Part shown: piece after piece, positions 1-12,218 of the stretch
Position numbering within the stretch: position 1 is the first letter of the stretch
Layout of the letters: every line of letters begins with the position of its first letter
Assembly (NCBI RefSeq): GCF_021134715.1
Contig: NC_060026.1
Location: 8,485,001 to 8,549,000, forward strand
DNA: 64,000 nt
Reading direction: 5' to 3'
From: Daphnia pulex
Lineage: Eukaryota > Arthropoda > Branchiopoda > Diplostraca > Daphniidae
Notes under the pieces: generated by a model
What the model was told of the DNA's origin: nothing
The model's database searches: none
The model's input: only the letters and a program-made list of their open reading frames with translations
Made by a program: the position numbers and the translations under genes

Positions 1-434
1 ACAACTGCGCTATAATGAATAGGGCGTCCCTAATAAGACATGAATGTTACGATTACATTCCTCGTACGTACATTTTTGGATCTGGGATATTCTGTCAGTA
101 CATACATAGGATGTACACAACACATGGACTTAGCATAGACTATATCTTCTGTATGTCCTGTCAAGTTTATGCATATTACATTCAAAACGTGTCCAAATCG
201 GTACAGATACAAAAAAAAATAATTTTATCCTTTAAAAACCAACCCAGAAGTATTTTTGGTAGGGTATAAAACTAATTGCTAAATATTAAACGGGAAAAGT
301 AATAACACAGCAGTAGCATTGTTTTCCAATAATGTATTCAGATTATCAAACGGAAAAATAGGAATTAGAATACCTAAGCAGATAAATCAGGGAATCGTTA
401 TGATCACCACCAAGAAAAGATACTAGTTATCTAA
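1..434. other. No gene seen
   Basis: AT-rich sequence without a convincing coding frame. Short open frames exist on both strands but overlap each other and show no recognisable motif. Confidence 0.4.
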
Positions 435-1220
435 ATCTGTTTTGTCGTTCAGGTTTCCAGCGTGATCGTTTGTCGTCCAGTAAGATCGAGCAAGATCGAT
501 TGTCGACACCGTCAGGCTTTTCACTGTTTTGGCACCTTCTGTGACCATCTGCTACGTAAAACAATTGCTGATCAGTCAATTAAAAAACCCCAATTCAGTT
601 TCCAAAAATTTGAAGCTTTATCCTTGTTTCTTGATTCAGTGGTCTGTAGGAGAAAAGAGGCGCCATCCGACCCGCAATTTCCGGAACGCTGCCTAGTTTA
701 TCAATCCAAAGATCCTGTTGTTCTACCCGCCCTCAATGCCACTTTCCGATATTGGTCTGGATTTCATCCTTCAGTGACGCTAACTGCTGCATGGCTAATG
801 AGCCATTTAAAATACGTTGAAATAAAAATTTCGTCCTACTATTACCGATCTGACATTAGGATAGAATGCGACGACGATGTGGCTGATTTACTTGGCAGAA
901 AAAACGGGTAAAGCGTATTGCATACCCTTTTGGGCATATATGCAATACCCACCAGAGATTCTGGAAAGCGGGATCTATTGCCTGTAAAGTATTGTTTTCG
1001 GGTATTTCCACGGCGTCTTCCAATCCTTCTACGTATTGATTTAAACAGAAAAAAGGGCTACAACAACAATTTTAGTCGCACCTTCTTCCTTGTCGAGCGC
1101 ACGGACACTGTATACAAGTTCCAACGCCACAACTACACTGTAAAATTATTCGAAAAAGACCCAATTCAAATCCAACCAAAAAGTCTAATGATTACGATCA
1201 GGAAGGTGAAGACCATCTAG
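435..1220 (+). pseudogene. Unidentified reading frame broken by one TAA
   Basis: One plus-strand frame stays open from 435 to 1220 except for a single TAA at 909-911. About 260 codons with one stop is unlikely by chance in DNA this AT-rich, so a decayed or alternatively spliced coding exon is likely. The only starts inside are non-ATG, and a polypyrimidine stretch ending in cag lies near 450, so this could be an internal exon. The translation is rich in basic and aromatic residues, and I recognise no domain. The function is unknown. Confidence 0.3.
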
Positions 1221-1661
1221 CTGACTATAGAGTAGGTCAGTGACAGAAGGCAGGAGATTAGGTCGGTAGAGTAGAGCATCCTGAAGGACTTCGTTGGCCA
1301 GTTCTGGCTGAGTGGAATTATACGTACCACTTGAGCGTTCCAAGCGATGTCCTCACACTGCTAAATCCAAATCTCATGGGGTGAAAGCAGATGCTGGGGG
1401 ATGATGCGGCGCTCGGCTTGAACAACCCGAAAAATTACTTTTCCGAGCCGAATATCCTTCGCCAGACGCTCGGGAGCGACAACTTGTGCAGATTGATGTG
1501 TAACTTGTTACCCTTGTTTTTCTAAACGTTGGTTTCTTTATGATTGAACAGTGATTTCCTTATTAACAACAACCCGAATCACCCGACTAATTTTAATATT
1601 TCTTCGACTTGGCATGAGGTAAAGAGGAAGACAAGAAAACGAAAACAAAACAAATAAATTT

Positions 1662-2028
1662 CTGACCGATGGGCTCAGATGGACCAACGACCAGGGATAA
1701 ACGATGATAAACAATAAATAAACATTACAAGCAACGTTTCAGTAAAAAATTAACAAGGAAATGATAGATCGGCAAACTGATTGAAAATTTGAACATCAGC
1801 CCGTCTTTCATCAATGGTGCAGCAATATGGCGGCTCCCGCCCACTCAGTTCAATGCCTCACCTGACTCAATGATCAACACCGTATAAGGGTCCACCAAAT
1901 ATCTGACTGGTCGGCTCAAATGGACCAACGAACAGGGAAAATAAAAACCATAAGTAACGTTTCAGTAAAAGATGAACAAAGAAATTATGGTGTAACAAAA
2001 TGGCGGCTCTCGCCTACTCGATGCAAAA
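1662..2028. repeat. Diverged tandem duplication, two units
   Basis: The unit starting at 1662 (GGCTCAGATGGACCAACGAC, then AACGTTTCAGTAAAA, then ATGGCGGCTC) recurs from 1903 with the same blocks in the same order. The second unit has a shorter middle, and the right part of each ends in a CGCC-rich tail. No coding frame runs through it. This is a local direct duplication of non-coding DNA or two copies of an unknown repeat. Confidence 0.6.
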
Positions 2029-2814
2029 ATTGAACAATCCCTAGTTTCCTCTCAAGTGAAATCGGTCGGTTGAAAAAGCTGGTACCCTTTATTTAATACT
2101 AGTTAAGTAAATTTGCGGGAATGAGCCCTAGCCTAGCGAAGAAATGCAGGTGTTTCGGGTGGTATGTATATGTATTGAATTATAATAATGCAAACAAAGT
2201 CAACAAACCCATATCAGAAAAGTGGATACCATAAAATAATGAAACGTGTGAGGACAAAAAGGTCTTTGGTTTAAACTGTCTATTGACGACTGCACGTACA
2301 CAAGCAACGAGAACTGTAAGGGAGAGTAGAGTGGGAGAACTGAGAGGGAGGATAGAGAGGGAGAATGAAGAGTCGGCGGACTGCTACACTGTCGAAGACA
2401 GGAAGCGAACTGAGGAGACCACGGAGTTGTCGACGACTGGCGGCTGACAGCTGGCTGCGGTGCTGGCAGCGACTCTGGCTGGACTCTGGGCTCTGGGCTC
2501 TGTAGGATGTTGCCCTTGTAGAGGCTTTTATACTAGTTTCGTGGGTGGTGTAATTTTGAAATAGCTCTAAATTTCATAGTGATTTAATTTTATTGGACAA
2601 GGGGAAAAGGCACCCTGAAACGTTTGACAGGAGGGCAATAAGAATACATATAGGTGATAATACGATGAGAGATGGATATGACTCGGCAGAGTTAGGATTG
2701 TTTCAGGTAACCAATTATAGATTGGTTAACTGGTCAGGGAAGCTGAGGTTGTGGAAAAAGGGAAAAGCGATGTGAGGGGAAAAGATAGTTGGAAATGCAT
2801 TGTGTGGGATGGGA
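2029..2814. other. Non-coding stretch with G/A-rich and CTGG-rich tracts
   Basis: Around 2320-2370 there is a GAGAG/GGGAG-rich purine tract. Around 2440-2505 there are short repeats of CTGG and GGGCTCT. I see no reliable gene. The short open frame at 2593-2775 has no recognisable domain. Confidence 0.35.
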
Positions 2815-3117
2815 TGTGTTGGTGTAGTGGATTAGAGCGTCAACGCTTTAGAAAAAGGCAATGAGGCTCTGGTTTCGGAACCCAGCTGAACCCGTCAAAA
2901 ACCTGTAGCGTCGCGCCGTGGAGAAAGGCAGCATGCATAACACAGGGATCCTTGATTGCTTTCAAGGATATGACGTTAAACATACGGTGATTTGTTCAAT
3001 CACATCTTCCAAATTGGAAACGAAACAGCGTCATTAGATCGGGATTGAATTCATGCGATATTGCGCTATATAAATTGAATACATACATACATACATACAT
3101 ACATACATACATACATT
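2815..3117 (+). mobile_element. Candidate tRNA-derived SINE with (TACA)n tail
   Basis: The head at about 2820-2890 looks like a tRNA. An A-box-like GTAGTGGATTAGAGCG is followed about 35 b later by a B-box-like GGTTTCGGAACCC. A tRNA-unrelated body follows, and the element ends in a run of about nine TACA units at 3079-3117. Head, body and simple-repeat tail is the usual architecture of an arthropod tRNA-derived SINE. I could not find clear flanking duplications by eye, so the exact ends are uncertain. Confidence 0.55.
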
Positions 3118-4131
3118 TAAAAACAAATAACAACAAAATTTATTATTAGAAAATATTTGATGGTATTAAGGATCCAATCTACTTTTGGCTATACCAACAT
3201 TGGGCGACAATCTGTCGCAAAACATTAGAAATGAAAAGTGCCCTGTCGCGTTTTAGTTATAATAACTGTTATTATGCATCGTTCTTCCTGTGAAATTATT
3301 TATTTAGGAGGCAAAATAGCAAATTTCTTACTTGAATTCTTCAAATTATTACCTTTAAGCAAAACAATTACTTTGTGAAAATTTCAAGACCATGTTCCTT
3401 GGTTTCCTGGGCCAACTGCTTAGTGTTTTGATTCCTGCTAATGAATTGTTTTTAATCTAGAGAGAATAAATAGGTTAAAAGTATAGTCGCATTCTTACAT
3501 TTTAATCATAAGACCAGAGAAACTCTATCGCTTAGTAGCTTTCCTATATTAGCGCACGCGGAATTTCTCATTCTAAAAAATTCAAAATTCTTCGTGACTG
3601 ACTCTGTTCGTAACTTAAAACTCTAAAAAAGATTGAGTAAATAATTGTTTCCACAGTTTATTTTTTTTCTTTTGGCTTAGAGTATCAAACATAACTGACT
3701 GATTTTGAAATGAATACAATTTATTCATCCATGGATCAACTGACCAAGTCCAGATTCCCATTTGACCATTCATTTTCTTCAAATTATGAAAACACAGAAA
3801 TGAGGCAAATGCAAAAATTATGGTTATCTAAGTGAATTTCCCTCCAGACTGCCACTTTATTATGCCTTTATGCCTTTATGCCGTTATGCCGCTTACGTCA
3901 AACTAATTCCGCGCATTGTTTTGGGCTCAATACGCCAAAACTATGTCAGGAAGACATAATGACATAAAAATGCGTTTTCACAAGGGGAGAATTTTGACAT
4001 AAGAAGAGGGGAGGTATTTTAGATACTTTTGACGGAAGCATCATCCAATAGAAACAAGGTATTTATTGCTAAACTGGCATAAGGCTAGACATAGACTAGA
4101 TTTCAAGTTTGGAAAAAAGGATAAATGTCTA
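3118..4131. other. No gene seen
   Basis: AT-rich DNA. A small cluster of TTATGCC units lies at about 3860-3893. No coding frame could be supported. Confidence 0.4.
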
Positions 4132-4165
4132 TTAGACAAATATGACAATTAAAAAATGATAAATA

Positions 4166-4853
4166 TCAACCCGAGAACTTATTTTTCTTTTTCTTACGTG
4201 GTTCCGGGCAATCTCGAATGTGGTGAGTTTTGGAATTGCAAGTTGTGCATTTACTCTTCTTTTTTTCCACTCTTTTTTCCCCTTTTTCTTCTGGTACAGT
4301 TTCCTCTTCGACGACAGGAACAGTTGCATCTTGGACGACTGGAACAGTTTCCACTTCGACATATACAACAATTTTCTTCTTTTTCTTGCGTGGTTCCGGG
4401 CAATCTCGAATGTGGTGAAATTTGGAATTGCAAATAAAATGAAAAAATGCAAAATATGCATTTACCCTTCTTTTTTTCCACTCTTTTTTTTTACTTTTTC
4501 TTCTGGTGCAGTTTTCTCTTCGACGACAGGAACAGTTGCATCTTGGACGACTGGAACCGTTTCATCTTGGACGACAGGAACCGTTTCTTCTTGGACGACT
4601 GGTTCATTTTCATCTTGGAAAACAGGAACCGTTTCATCTTGGACGACTGGTACAGTTTTTTCTTCGACGACTGGATGAGTTTCATCTTGCACGACTGGAA
4701 CAGTTGCATCTTGGACGACTGGAACCGTTTCATCGTGAACAACTGGAACCGTTTCATCTTGGACACGGATGTTGGCTATCGATTCCTTCAATCTAACGGG
4801 AGGGTCGCGCATAACGTGGGTACTTGGGCCTTTTTTGCTAGTGAAGTTCGACA
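4166..4853 (-). CDS. Low-complexity protein with octapeptide repeats and zinc knuckles
   Basis: On the minus strand a probable 3' splice site near 4854 (pyrimidine run then TGCAG) opens an exon. The exon first has a short unique stretch, then about nine tandem octapeptides of the type VPVVQDET, encoded by a 24-b DNA repeat at 4530-4765. A lysine/glutamate-rich stretch follows. A zinc knuckle of the form Cx2Cx4Hx4C (KCTTCNSKTHHIRDC) is encoded at about 4180-4240. The block of repeat, K/E stretch and knuckle occurs twice (about 4385-4760 and 4166-4365). In the upstream copy the knuckle is broken by an extra 19 b near 4420-4440. Upstream exons were not found. It could be a lineage-specific nucleic-acid-binding protein or a decaying gag-like gene; I do not recognise the family. 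Confidence 0.5.
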
Positions 4854-4866
4854 CTGCAAAAACCAA

Positions 4867-7800
4867 GAAAGAAATAAGTTTTCGGTAAACTAAAGGTCCG
4901 TATTAAATGTTGAGGTCATTACTTAAAAGTGGTTCAAACTTTTGTTGGTTGTTGTTGGTCTCAGCTTTTCTAAATGATCACAAAATGTCCTATAATTTTT
5001 TTTTCAATCAACACGTTTCGATTCCTTGACAGCCAACCTACAAATATTCCATGTTTAAGTTTACATATAAAAGGAAGGAAAGTAACATTGAATTATAATT
5101 ACCAAACCTTTGGATCCTCTGGCGAGAAACAATCAACATATCCCTCGTCTGACTCAAAAATGCCGTCTTTATGTTGGTTGATTCTTTTGGATGCTAAGAT
5201 GTTTTATGTCAGATTTAAACCCAGTTTTCCAAATGAACTGCATCCGATTGACATGCTGCTGCAATACTAGTTTATCCTCTTATCTAAGATGATTAGCCAT
5301 ATCTTTATCAAATTTCTGTCAGGAATTTGTTATTCAACACTCTGGTGATATGACATGAAGGCCCGATGGAAAAATACCGCTAAGAAGAAAACCCCCCCCC
5401 CCAAAAAAAAAACAAACAAACAAACAAAAAACAAAAAAAAAACGAACAAAACAAAACAAATCTTTTCTTACACTCAGAGGAAATGACGTTCAAGACTAGT
5501 AGACTACGACCAGGAGTACGACCAGGGTGCTAGTAGAGGTAATAATCTTCAGACAATAGGAAAAACGACTCCGGTAGGCTATCTCTCCCGTGCTGCTGTA
5601 CAAACTATAAGAAAGTGGAAAGCTGATTTGTACTTTCATTACATAAAAATAAGAAGAATATCAAGGCCAGAAAATTCATGAATGCTCAAACAAGGTACCC
5701 TGAATAAAGTATAAACAATTATTCGGGAATCTTTAATGTTTCTTGATTAAAGGAAGAAAAAAAAGGAGCTAGTTACCATTTTGTTTTCTTAAATAAGAGC
5801 AACATAAGGTATTTATTCATATTCCCCCCACTGCTGGAGCAAGAGAAAAATAAATTTGTAATCAAAGGCAACATACTCTCCTTTTTTTTGGCTAGTCGGT
5901 CTTTTTTCTGGGTTGGCCATGGTGGCCTCAATTGGGTCTTTTTACCCAACACAAAAATTTTACACCCAGGTTTACAAAATTAAGGCAAACGTACACGCCA
6001 ACGTTTTTTAAAATAAAATGCCCCGTATGATTAGTCCCCAACAGCACAAAACCCAGTTGGTATGCACACAAAATGGCCACCGGACCACGTGAGTTACGGA
6101 AAGAGTTGGAAAGTGTCCAGCAAGGATATCCTGCGACGGGGCTCTACAAATTACGGGACTCATACACGAAATACACGCACACACACACACACTCTTTAAT
6201 AATTGACAAGATTACATAAGTGAAGGTATTTACATCACGCGACTGCCCAAAAAAAATTTGGTGAGAAGGCGAACAGAAATGGAGGAGACATGAGTTGAGA
6301 TATGTTGATGCGAGACGAAAAATTCCCAACTGATCTCGTGGCTGCAAGCTCGTCCACCCTTCGTCTCCAATCGGATACTCTTGGTGTGCTCAGGAACGCT
6401 AACAAACGAGATAAATAACAATGTATAGTTTTGTCAGCTTCCAATTAGGCTACACTTGTGTGGCAGTCAACTGCTCATTGTGTGGTAATGCATCGCCATC
6501 CACCACCATCACAGATCCCAACAGCAACCTTGGCAAATTGTAGATAAACCTGAGAACTGGCTACTCTTTCTGCACACGATGCCTTCTTTCTGGACCTTGG
6601 TCCAGCTTGTCAAAGTACATCCCAAGCCCTGGATGCGTTTCAGCTAAAATCTGAGAAGGCCAAATCAAGTAAATGAGCTTACATAAAATTATTTGATAAG
6701 TTCCATATTAAATGTGACTCTTTTCATTATTTTCTTTCAGATCCACGGCTGCCATTAGCTCTAGACATAGAGGAACTGTTGTGACTATACCCATAATACC
6801 TTTCAACTGATCACCCTTCTAGTTTCTGCTTTACTTTGAGCAACCTTTGCATGACACTGGCTTGCGTTACAACGTACGCGCAAGAGAGTCCCCTTTTACT
6901 TGTAAATGCTGCTCGATGACTACGCCGTCCGGCTTGCAGTTTCTCTTAGGAATTATATGCTGACCGGGAATATATAAACCCCAGAAATACTCCCAAATAC
7001 CAGTGTCGTACTCAACTCTCTACTGTGTCACCTCTGCTCTCCAGATTGTAACGCTTGTAATACTTTTTATTCTGATACCGCAAATACATTTAGTTTGGCC
7101 CAAGTGCTTCATTAGTCAGTTTGAGTGTTATCCAGTAAGTCTTCCGCAGCCTCAAAAACGCCTTACAATTGGTGAACGATCTATCTATGAACTGTAAATG
7201 TAAGTAATGAATTTATCTCCCAGATTTTTTCCGTCAACGAGTGAAAGTTCTTAGGGTTGGTCAACCTAAGACCAGGGGAGAATCATAAGTTTAGAGAAGC
7301 TTAAATCTAAAATAATTTCAAAAATGTCCAAAATGACAGTAATGGTCACTCGACCCAAACTTAGACCTGAAAGAGATGAAAACGTTAAAAGATTACGTAC
7401 AAAATGTAACAGCAAAGTACGCAGAATTAGTTAAAAAAATCGTTAACATAAACGAAATAAAAAATATACCCGCAGTACCAACGCAAGAGTTACCAGAAAC
7501 TGAACCATTTCAGGGTTTTGAAGCCCAACCGTGACAGGTATAGAAAATAAAAGACACGCAGCTGGTCCAAATTTCACTCTTACCGAACCAACTGAGGAAT
7601 TTGAATACGGAGCAGCAGCCCTCCCAGAAACACAAAAACACATTGAAGAGTGTGCAAAGTGTAATGATAACATATAATCGATTCCAAACAGCTTAGCACA
7701 GTGTAGAAAGTGTAGTAACACCATTAGGAACTGTAGTAACCATTAGGAAGAAAAACAATCAACAAAACGGAAGAACAAGTGAACAACCCAAACGTCGAAG

Positions 7801-8579
7801 AAGCACAATATAACAGAACGTAGGACCACCCAACCAAAACCAAGCCCCCACAATTTGTACCCTTTAAAATTAAACCAGAGATCCAGTTGGACGGAAATCT
7901 TGCCACCCCTAATCAGATAGTGCCCCCCCCCCCCTCAACAAGATCCGATCAACGTCAAAATAAACGTGCAACCGAAACAATCGAAATTGAATCCACCTCA
8001 GCCTCAACAACAGAACCCTTTGAACGACCAAATAATAAATTTTATCTTCAGACATCTTTTCGACCAAGAGGAGGAAGAAATGGCCTTGACTAGAGCACCG
8101 GTAGATACATGGTAAGCAGTGGTAGACAGACAAGAAGTAATACTGGTAGATTTATAAGTGATTGATTTGGGATAGCGGTCCGGACCGTGAGTTTATGGCA
8201 AATACGGTTTCTTGACATATTTGACGTAATTAGACAAGTTGGTTCCGGTAGACTGAGAAAAGTTACCCCAGAAGAAGAAGATAATGTAGCCCTTTGCTGT
8301 GGCTGCCAATCTAAACACGACAGCGCAAGAGATTGTGGGTAAGTTTAAATATTAAGCAATCTCATTAATATATAGAAACGAATTAATTGTTTTCTAGATA
8401 TTGCTGATGTGGATGTGAATCCCAACACTGTCATCCGCAATCTGAAACGGAAAGAAAGTAATCCACGGCGAGCTGCGCACAAATTGTTTTTAACGCCTGC
8501 GCAAGCAAATTAACGTTTAGAATTTGCTTTCCACTTCATGAACGAAACGCAAGCGTTCAGGTAAAATGTAATTTTTTTC
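4867..8579. other. Long stretch without a supportable gene
   Basis: The sequence holds a C-run/A-run tract at 5391-5460, an (AC)n microsatellite at 6172-6191 and another C-run at 7922-7934. Around 7330-8340 short plus-strand pieces look weakly protein-like, including CxxC pairs and a short Cys/His-rich stretch at about 8295-8340, but many stops break them. This may be a very old retroelement remnant. No gene is called. Confidence 0.35.
5391..5460. repeat. Low-complexity C-run followed by A/CAAA-rich tract
   Basis: A run of about 12 C is followed by A-runs and CAAA units. A very similar C-run then A-run tract occurs at 45119-45146. Confidence 0.8.
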
Positions 8580-10306
8580 GGGTGTTACTAAAACGCGAAG
8601 CGAAACGGCGGAACGCGAAACTCCTAAAACGCGAAACAGTGGTGCGAAACGGTCCCAAAAATTGGGGACCGTTTCGCGGGCTCAATGGCTTAAGGGCATC
8701 CTAAAATGCGAAACCATTTGCGAAACCTTTGATTTTTGAAATATAAAAAATTTCCTGTTTTTAAATTTCTGAACGCCCAAGGGCATCCTAAATTGCGAAA
8801 CTACTTGTGAAATATTTGGATGTGTGACGTTCAGGCCAGCGACGTTCAGGCCAGCGACATTCAGGCCAGTGCCAGGGGACTTTCAGGCCAGTAAGATATA
8901 GCCAACCCCTTTGCCATAATAATAACTCTAGCCTTAAATGAATCACCTTCCTACACTAAAGAAAAAAGGCAGCGAATTTTATTGAAATAGTCTGTAATTT
9001 TAAATTTTAGTTGAATGGCAAGTTAGGAAGTGTATCATGAACTTTTTAAACCATTACCTCCATTACTATAAAATACTTGAACTTTACAAACACACGACGG
9101 TTCTGTAATGTAAATCTTTGTCTGACGGATTTTTTTATCCTCATCAAATTTACGTTCAATTTCGCATGTCAGTGAGAAATTTTAACTCGGGAACTCTTTC
9201 AGAGATAAGATGTCGTCTCAGATAAAATTTAAAAGCTTCATGTGAATTGAACTATTGAAGAGCTCGATTACTACCTATTCTTCCAATCAACAACCCCAAC
9301 GTTACTTTGTATCTATTTTTTTTTTGTTTTTGTAACGATTTTCTTTTGTTTTTGGTATTTTCTGCTCAAAATTGTTTTGTTGGGACTTGTAAAGAAAAAC
9401 TTCCCTAAATTTATGCTAAAACTGACTTCTTCTGACGACACGAAACTGACCCCTTCCCAACTTCTAAAAATATTTATAAAACGCCAAAACACGGTATGTA
9501 GAGACTCAAGACTTTGAAAATGAAAATTTACCTACTGCCGCCACTGGCCTGAAAGGATCTGGATATTCAGGCCAGTGGCGGGGACTTTCAGGCCACTGGC
9601 CTGAATGTCGCTGGCCTGAATGTCACTGGCCTGAATGTCCGGGACCCAAATATTTTACTTTTGAAATTTAAAAATTATACTATTATTTAATTTAAATAAA
9701 TAATATGAGCATCTTGAATTCCACCGTTTATTGTAGTTTGAACAGATTCAAAGAGTAATTGAATAACAAAGATGGGTTTGGTAACAAATTATGTTGGTTT
9801 CATACATATTTTCGTACAAAGTCAATAATTACAGACTCAGACATAAATAGGTTATAGTTTCTGATATTAAACTGGCGGTATAACTATTTGGGCATCAATT
9901 CTACACAAGATAATTCGCCGTTAATTGATTTTGATAATGAGTAAGGCAATGAATGCTTGTATGCCGCTTTGCGCTTTCTCACCCTGGCCATATGGCCGGC
10001 AGGTTTTACCTTCTTGCTGTAAATACCGACCGTCTCCAAATCCACTGTCATCAGTTGTTAAATAAATAAAATCAAAAAATAACTTACTTTCAATTTTTTA
10101 TTAGCTTCTAGTTCGACACTTTGACGACTACTTTTAACAATGCACTGACGTCGACTGTTTCGCGTCTACCGTTTCGCATTTTAGTAAGCCCTCTTGCGCC
10201 TAAACTGCGAAACGGTCCCGAAAATTTTTGGGACCGTTTCGCAGCACTGTTTCGCGTTTTAGGAGTTTCGCGTTCCGCCGTTTCGCTTCGCGTTTTTGTA
10301 ACACCC
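8580..10306. mobile_element. 1.7-kb non-autonomous TIR element
   Basis: Both ends carry near-identical inverted arms of about 100 b. The left end starts GGGTGTTACTAAAACGCGAA and the right end is its reverse complement with few changes. Each arm contains a smaller hairpin (GCGAAACGGTCCC, short A/T loop, GGGACCGTTTCGC). The interior has no coding capacity. A second, unrelated TIR element is nested inside. I saw no convincing target-site duplication, so the superfamily is unknown. The right end lies 150 b upstream of the FANCL start codon. Confidence 0.75.
8818..9647. mobile_element. Nested TIR element with TTCAGGCCAG arrays
   Basis: The ends hold inverted arrays of the motif TTCAGGCCAG(C/T)GAC: three to four direct copies at 8827-8891 and their reverse complements at about 9541-9637. 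The element is flanked on both sides by AAATATTT, which would be an 8-bp target duplication of hAT size. That octamer is its own reverse complement, so it could also belong to the arms. No transposase is inside. Confidence 0.65.
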
Positions 10307-10456
10307 TTATTTAGTAGTGTGTGAAATAAAAATAAACCAAAACTGCGAAGTTTCCGTTTCTGACAAATATTGTCAAAAGACTAGTCCATCATTCTTTATA
10401 AATTCAATCATTGTAAATATTATTGTCTCGCTGAATTTGAAGAAAAATTATTAGTT

Positions 10457-12218
10457 ATGGAATTACGGGAGACGAGTACGCCTAATGCTCAATATTCTTA
10501 TTCAATATTGCCGTTAAACGATCAGCAAACCATTTTCGACTGCCTTCTCGTAATAAACGTAAGACTTGAAGAATGGTATGAATTGTCATGATTTTAGTAC
10601 ACATAAACTGTTCGTTTTTTTTTTCTAGGGAAAAGACTATGTGTTACACTTATTACTTCCTAACTATCCATCACATAAGGGATGCACAGTTAATGTGAGC
10701 TGGGAGTTAAGATCAATAATGACGAGTAAAAGTAAAGGTTTCAATCAACATTTGCTTGAAAACTGTTGCAGTGTTGCAGAATTTGTTGAAAAATTGGTCC
10801 TCCTAATCGTTGGTTACTTTATTGTGTATAATTTCAATAACAAAAATAACTAATGCCACAATGAAATTTTATTGTTGTATATTTAGAAAGATCACACAAC
10901 AGATTCCTGTATTATTGACAAGGATAAACTAAGAGCGGTAGATTACTCAAACATTCTGGATGAGATTGATAAAATAGGCTGGGAGAAGCTCTCAAGTGTT
11001 AATCATGATTTCACTGAGATCAGGCTGAAAATGTATGATTCTTTGAATCGTGAACACATTTTGAATGTCAAATTTAACAATGATTTGCCAGAGTTTTCAA
11101 CAGAGTTTCCCAGAATCATAAACTTTGAATGGCATGAGGTAATTAATTATTGTTTATGTGTTTTTTGTTTTTGGTGTTATTTTTTTTTTACTTACAACTC
11201 AAGTATTCAAAAAATTTTATTTTTTAGAGCACTAGTACACTGATTGAAATGTACAACATATTTTGTGAAGAAACAGAACATTACCAAGATTTCTGGGAAA
11301 CAATGGATGAGTTGGACAGTAGATGTTGGGTTCTAGAACCTGAAAACCCCTCAAGACGTGATACATACAGGAAAATATCTATTGGTATGTTACTGGATTT
11401 TTCAGTATGTCGTTCACGTCATTACAATTAGAATAAAAATAAAAATTTTATATTTTTCCAACAGCTCCAAACGTGTCTCTGAAAATAGAAGTAGATCCAA
11501 ATCACCCTCGCATTTTCCCCTCTATTACTTGGCTTGGTTCTGAAACGGCTGTGTTTGTTTTCCGAGAGAAAATTTTAGATCGAGTTGAGGTACGTCTCTT
11601 TTATTATTTGATTTTTTTTTTATTTATTTATTTATTTAATTATAAATGCTTAAATAAGTTTATGTCTAATCATAATGGCGGAAATTTCAGACTTGGAACA
11701 GCGATTTCCCAATAACTACCAATCTCGAAAGACTTCTCGAGATATCCCTACCGTCGAAACAAACTTGTGAACAAACAGCAGAGAGTCATGAGGTGACCTG
11801 TTGTATTTGCTACTCAGAACGCCTCAATGGCGAAGTTCCATCGCGCACTTGTGACAATTCTCACTGCGGACAATCATTCCACATCTATTGTCTATACGAG
11901 GTAATACGAGTGCTTTACTTAATTGAGTTTAATTTATAGCAGCTAGCCATGTATTGTGGTATTTTCTTTTTTGTATACTGTAGCATCTTTCAGCGCAATT
12001 ATTTAAAAATTCCTGTTTATTTTTATTTTTTCATTCGCAGTGGCTTCGAAGTTTAAGAGAGACGATAAGAAAGCAGGGGAATAAAGTATTTGGAGCGTGT
12101 CCATATTGTGACCAAGTAAGACCGTTCTAATTTTGATTATTCATGTTCGTATCTAACACTAGTTCATTTTAATCCAATTGCCTTGTAGCCCATCTCGTGC
12201 AATCCTCCAGGACCTTAA
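10457..12218 (+). CDS. FANCL: FANCL, E3 ubiquitin ligase of the Fanconi anaemia core complex
   Basis: FANCL is the RING-type E3 that monoubiquitinates FANCD2/FANCI at stalled forks in the nucleus. I read eight exons with consistent phases: 10457-10558, 10629-10796, 10887-11138, 11228-11384, 11465-11589, 11691-11900, 12041-12115 and 12189-12218. Together they give about 372 residues, against 375 in human. The central double-RWD (URD) region includes the stretch WVLEPENPSR, and FPRI...FEW is also conserved. The C-terminal RING starts near residue 305 (TCCICY), continues through CDNSHCGQSFHIYCLYEWL and closes with CPYCDQPISC. The exon 2 donor is weak (GTCCTC), so that border could move. A TIR element ends 150 b upstream, so promoter space is short. 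No breaks were seen, and the gene looks functional. Confidence 0.93.

Noticed and set aside
4530..4765. Regular 24-b repeats that might suggest a CRISPR-like array
   Set aside because: Units are contiguous without unique spacers and encode an octapeptide; the DNA is eukaryotic.
4156..4893. Several long plus-strand frames
   Set aside because: They are the complement of the 24-b coding repeats; the zinc-knuckle and charged sequence make sense only on the minus strand.
8810..9655. AAATATTT as firm proof of hAT insertion
   Set aside because: The octamer is its own reverse complement and may be part of the inverted arms; kept only as a hint.
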